Source of the DNA: Auriscalpium vulgare
Lineage: Eukaryota; Basidiomycota; Agaricomycetes; Russulales; Auriscalpiaceae
Length of the DNA stretch: 64,000 nucleotides
Reading direction: 5' to 3'
Assembly: GCA_019915015.1 (NCBI GenBank)
Contig: JAHBBC010000010.1
Coordinates: 558,001 to 622,000 of the forward strand
Both the position numbers and the translations under genes were made by a program. Under the pieces are notes generated by a model. That model saw only the letters and a program-made list of their open reading frames with translations. It made no database searches and was not told the DNA's origin. Of the stretch, positions 63,515 through 64,000 are shown in pieces; position 1 is the stretch's first letter; the number at the start of each line of letters is the position of its first letter.

Positions 63515-64000
63515 TCATTCGTAGGTATCGCAAGCAAGACCCCTGTCCCCTTCGCGAGTGAATGTGATGATATGGTCTGCAGCATGACAGGTCAGACCAT
63601 CGCGCCGCGCGTGAAGAACAGACGCTGGACGTACCGTTCAGCCATCGCTCGGCGAACCCGACTTCGCAGTAAGCGCTGGAGCAGAATCGGTCTGCATCCT
63701 GCATGCTCGAGCAACAATCAGACTCACAAGTAGTCTGCAGAAACTCGTTAGCACATAGCCAATTCAAATCCAAGCAGACTTACATATCCACTTCCGCTTG
63801 AACACGGCAAGCGCACTCTCTCCTTCCGGGCCGATGAAAACGCCTGGGTGCTCCTCACGCAAAGCAGACGCGATCGTATCGTCAAAGCGTGCAGAGAAGG
63901 CCAGGCGCCACTCGCGCAGCGTGCGCGCGTAGTGCGGGCCGATGTTCGACACCGAGTCGACCACGACGCGATTGTACGTCGCCGACGTCAGTGTCTCAAG
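63515..64000 (-). CDS. Cyclopropane-fatty-acyl-phospholipid synthase, C-terminal part
   Basis: Runs off the right edge. Exons: 64000-63784, 63734-63728 (7-nt micro-exon), 63675-63635, 63576-63515. The protein reads VVDSVSNIGPHYARTLREWR, LAFSARFDDTIASALREEHP, FKRKWIYYFAYCEVGFAERW, LNDHIITFTREG and ends soon after. This is the C-terminal signature of the CFA/mycolic-acid cyclopropane synthase family (SAM-dependent methylene transfer to unsaturated acyl chains), in fungi close to sphingolipid C9-methyltransferases. The SAM-binding motifs lie outside the window. The 7-nt exon is needed to keep the WIYY...YCEVGF motif in frame. Confidence 0.85.

Overview
The window looks like nuclear DNA of a mushroom-forming basidiomycete (Agaricomycetes). 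It has genes with many 45-75 bp GT-AG introns and CTAAC-type branch sites, lineage-typical families (F-box, kinase-like, NACHT-WD40) and fungal Copia and Ty3/gypsy retrotransposons. Nothing looks prokaryotic: there are no ribosome binding sites, operons or CRISPR.

Layout. 1-2.3 kb and 53.6-56.5 kb: two copies of a duplicated cluster (F-box gene, pseudokinase gene, relic exon) on the minus strand. 2.7-16.9 kb: a graveyard of decayed genes: a degenerate multi-exon gene, two inverted TPR copies that both carry internal stops, a broken cysteine-rich membrane-protein gene, and a tandemly duplicated degenerate block. 17.0-22.4 kb: an AT-richer NACHT-WD40 (NLR-type) gene with 15 almost identical 129-bp WD40 repeats and frame breaks. 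22.4-26.8 kb: no confident gene. 26.8-53.4 kb: a nest of transposons. Copia-1 (26810-31389, identical LTRs, TSD CAATA, coding region broken) lies beside a DDE transposase fragment. A DNA element with about 64-bp terminal inverted repeats (31907 and 53435) was then split by intact Copia-2 (32758-38745, TSD AGTCG) and by a 14.4-kb Ty3/gypsy element (38802-53167, TSD CCGC). 57.2-64 kb: host genes (a small basic protein, a coiled-coil membrane protein, and the 3' end of a cyclopropane-fatty-acid synthase).

The best candidate for something undescribed is the Ty3/gypsy element. Its gag-protease and pol frames are on the minus strand, and pol appears reachable only by -1 frameshifting. Between pol and the 3' LTR it carries 5.8 kb with three spliced genes on the opposite strand. 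Two are diverged paralogues of each other with an intron after codon 49 in both. The third encodes a Zn-cluster-like, acidic-tailed protein. The accessory block is punctuated by three copies of a composite motif, a hairpin followed by a polypurine tract (CAGTYGGGGGGAGGA). The hairpin stems differ in sequence but keep pairing in the element-sense strand. Antisense placement is the orientation in which introns survive an RNA intermediate, so the arrangement looks selected. LTR identity and open frames suggest recent activity.

Limits: exon boundaries were read by eye, identities are visual, and no database search was run. Frequent single-base frame breaks in several genes could be decay or assembly errors.
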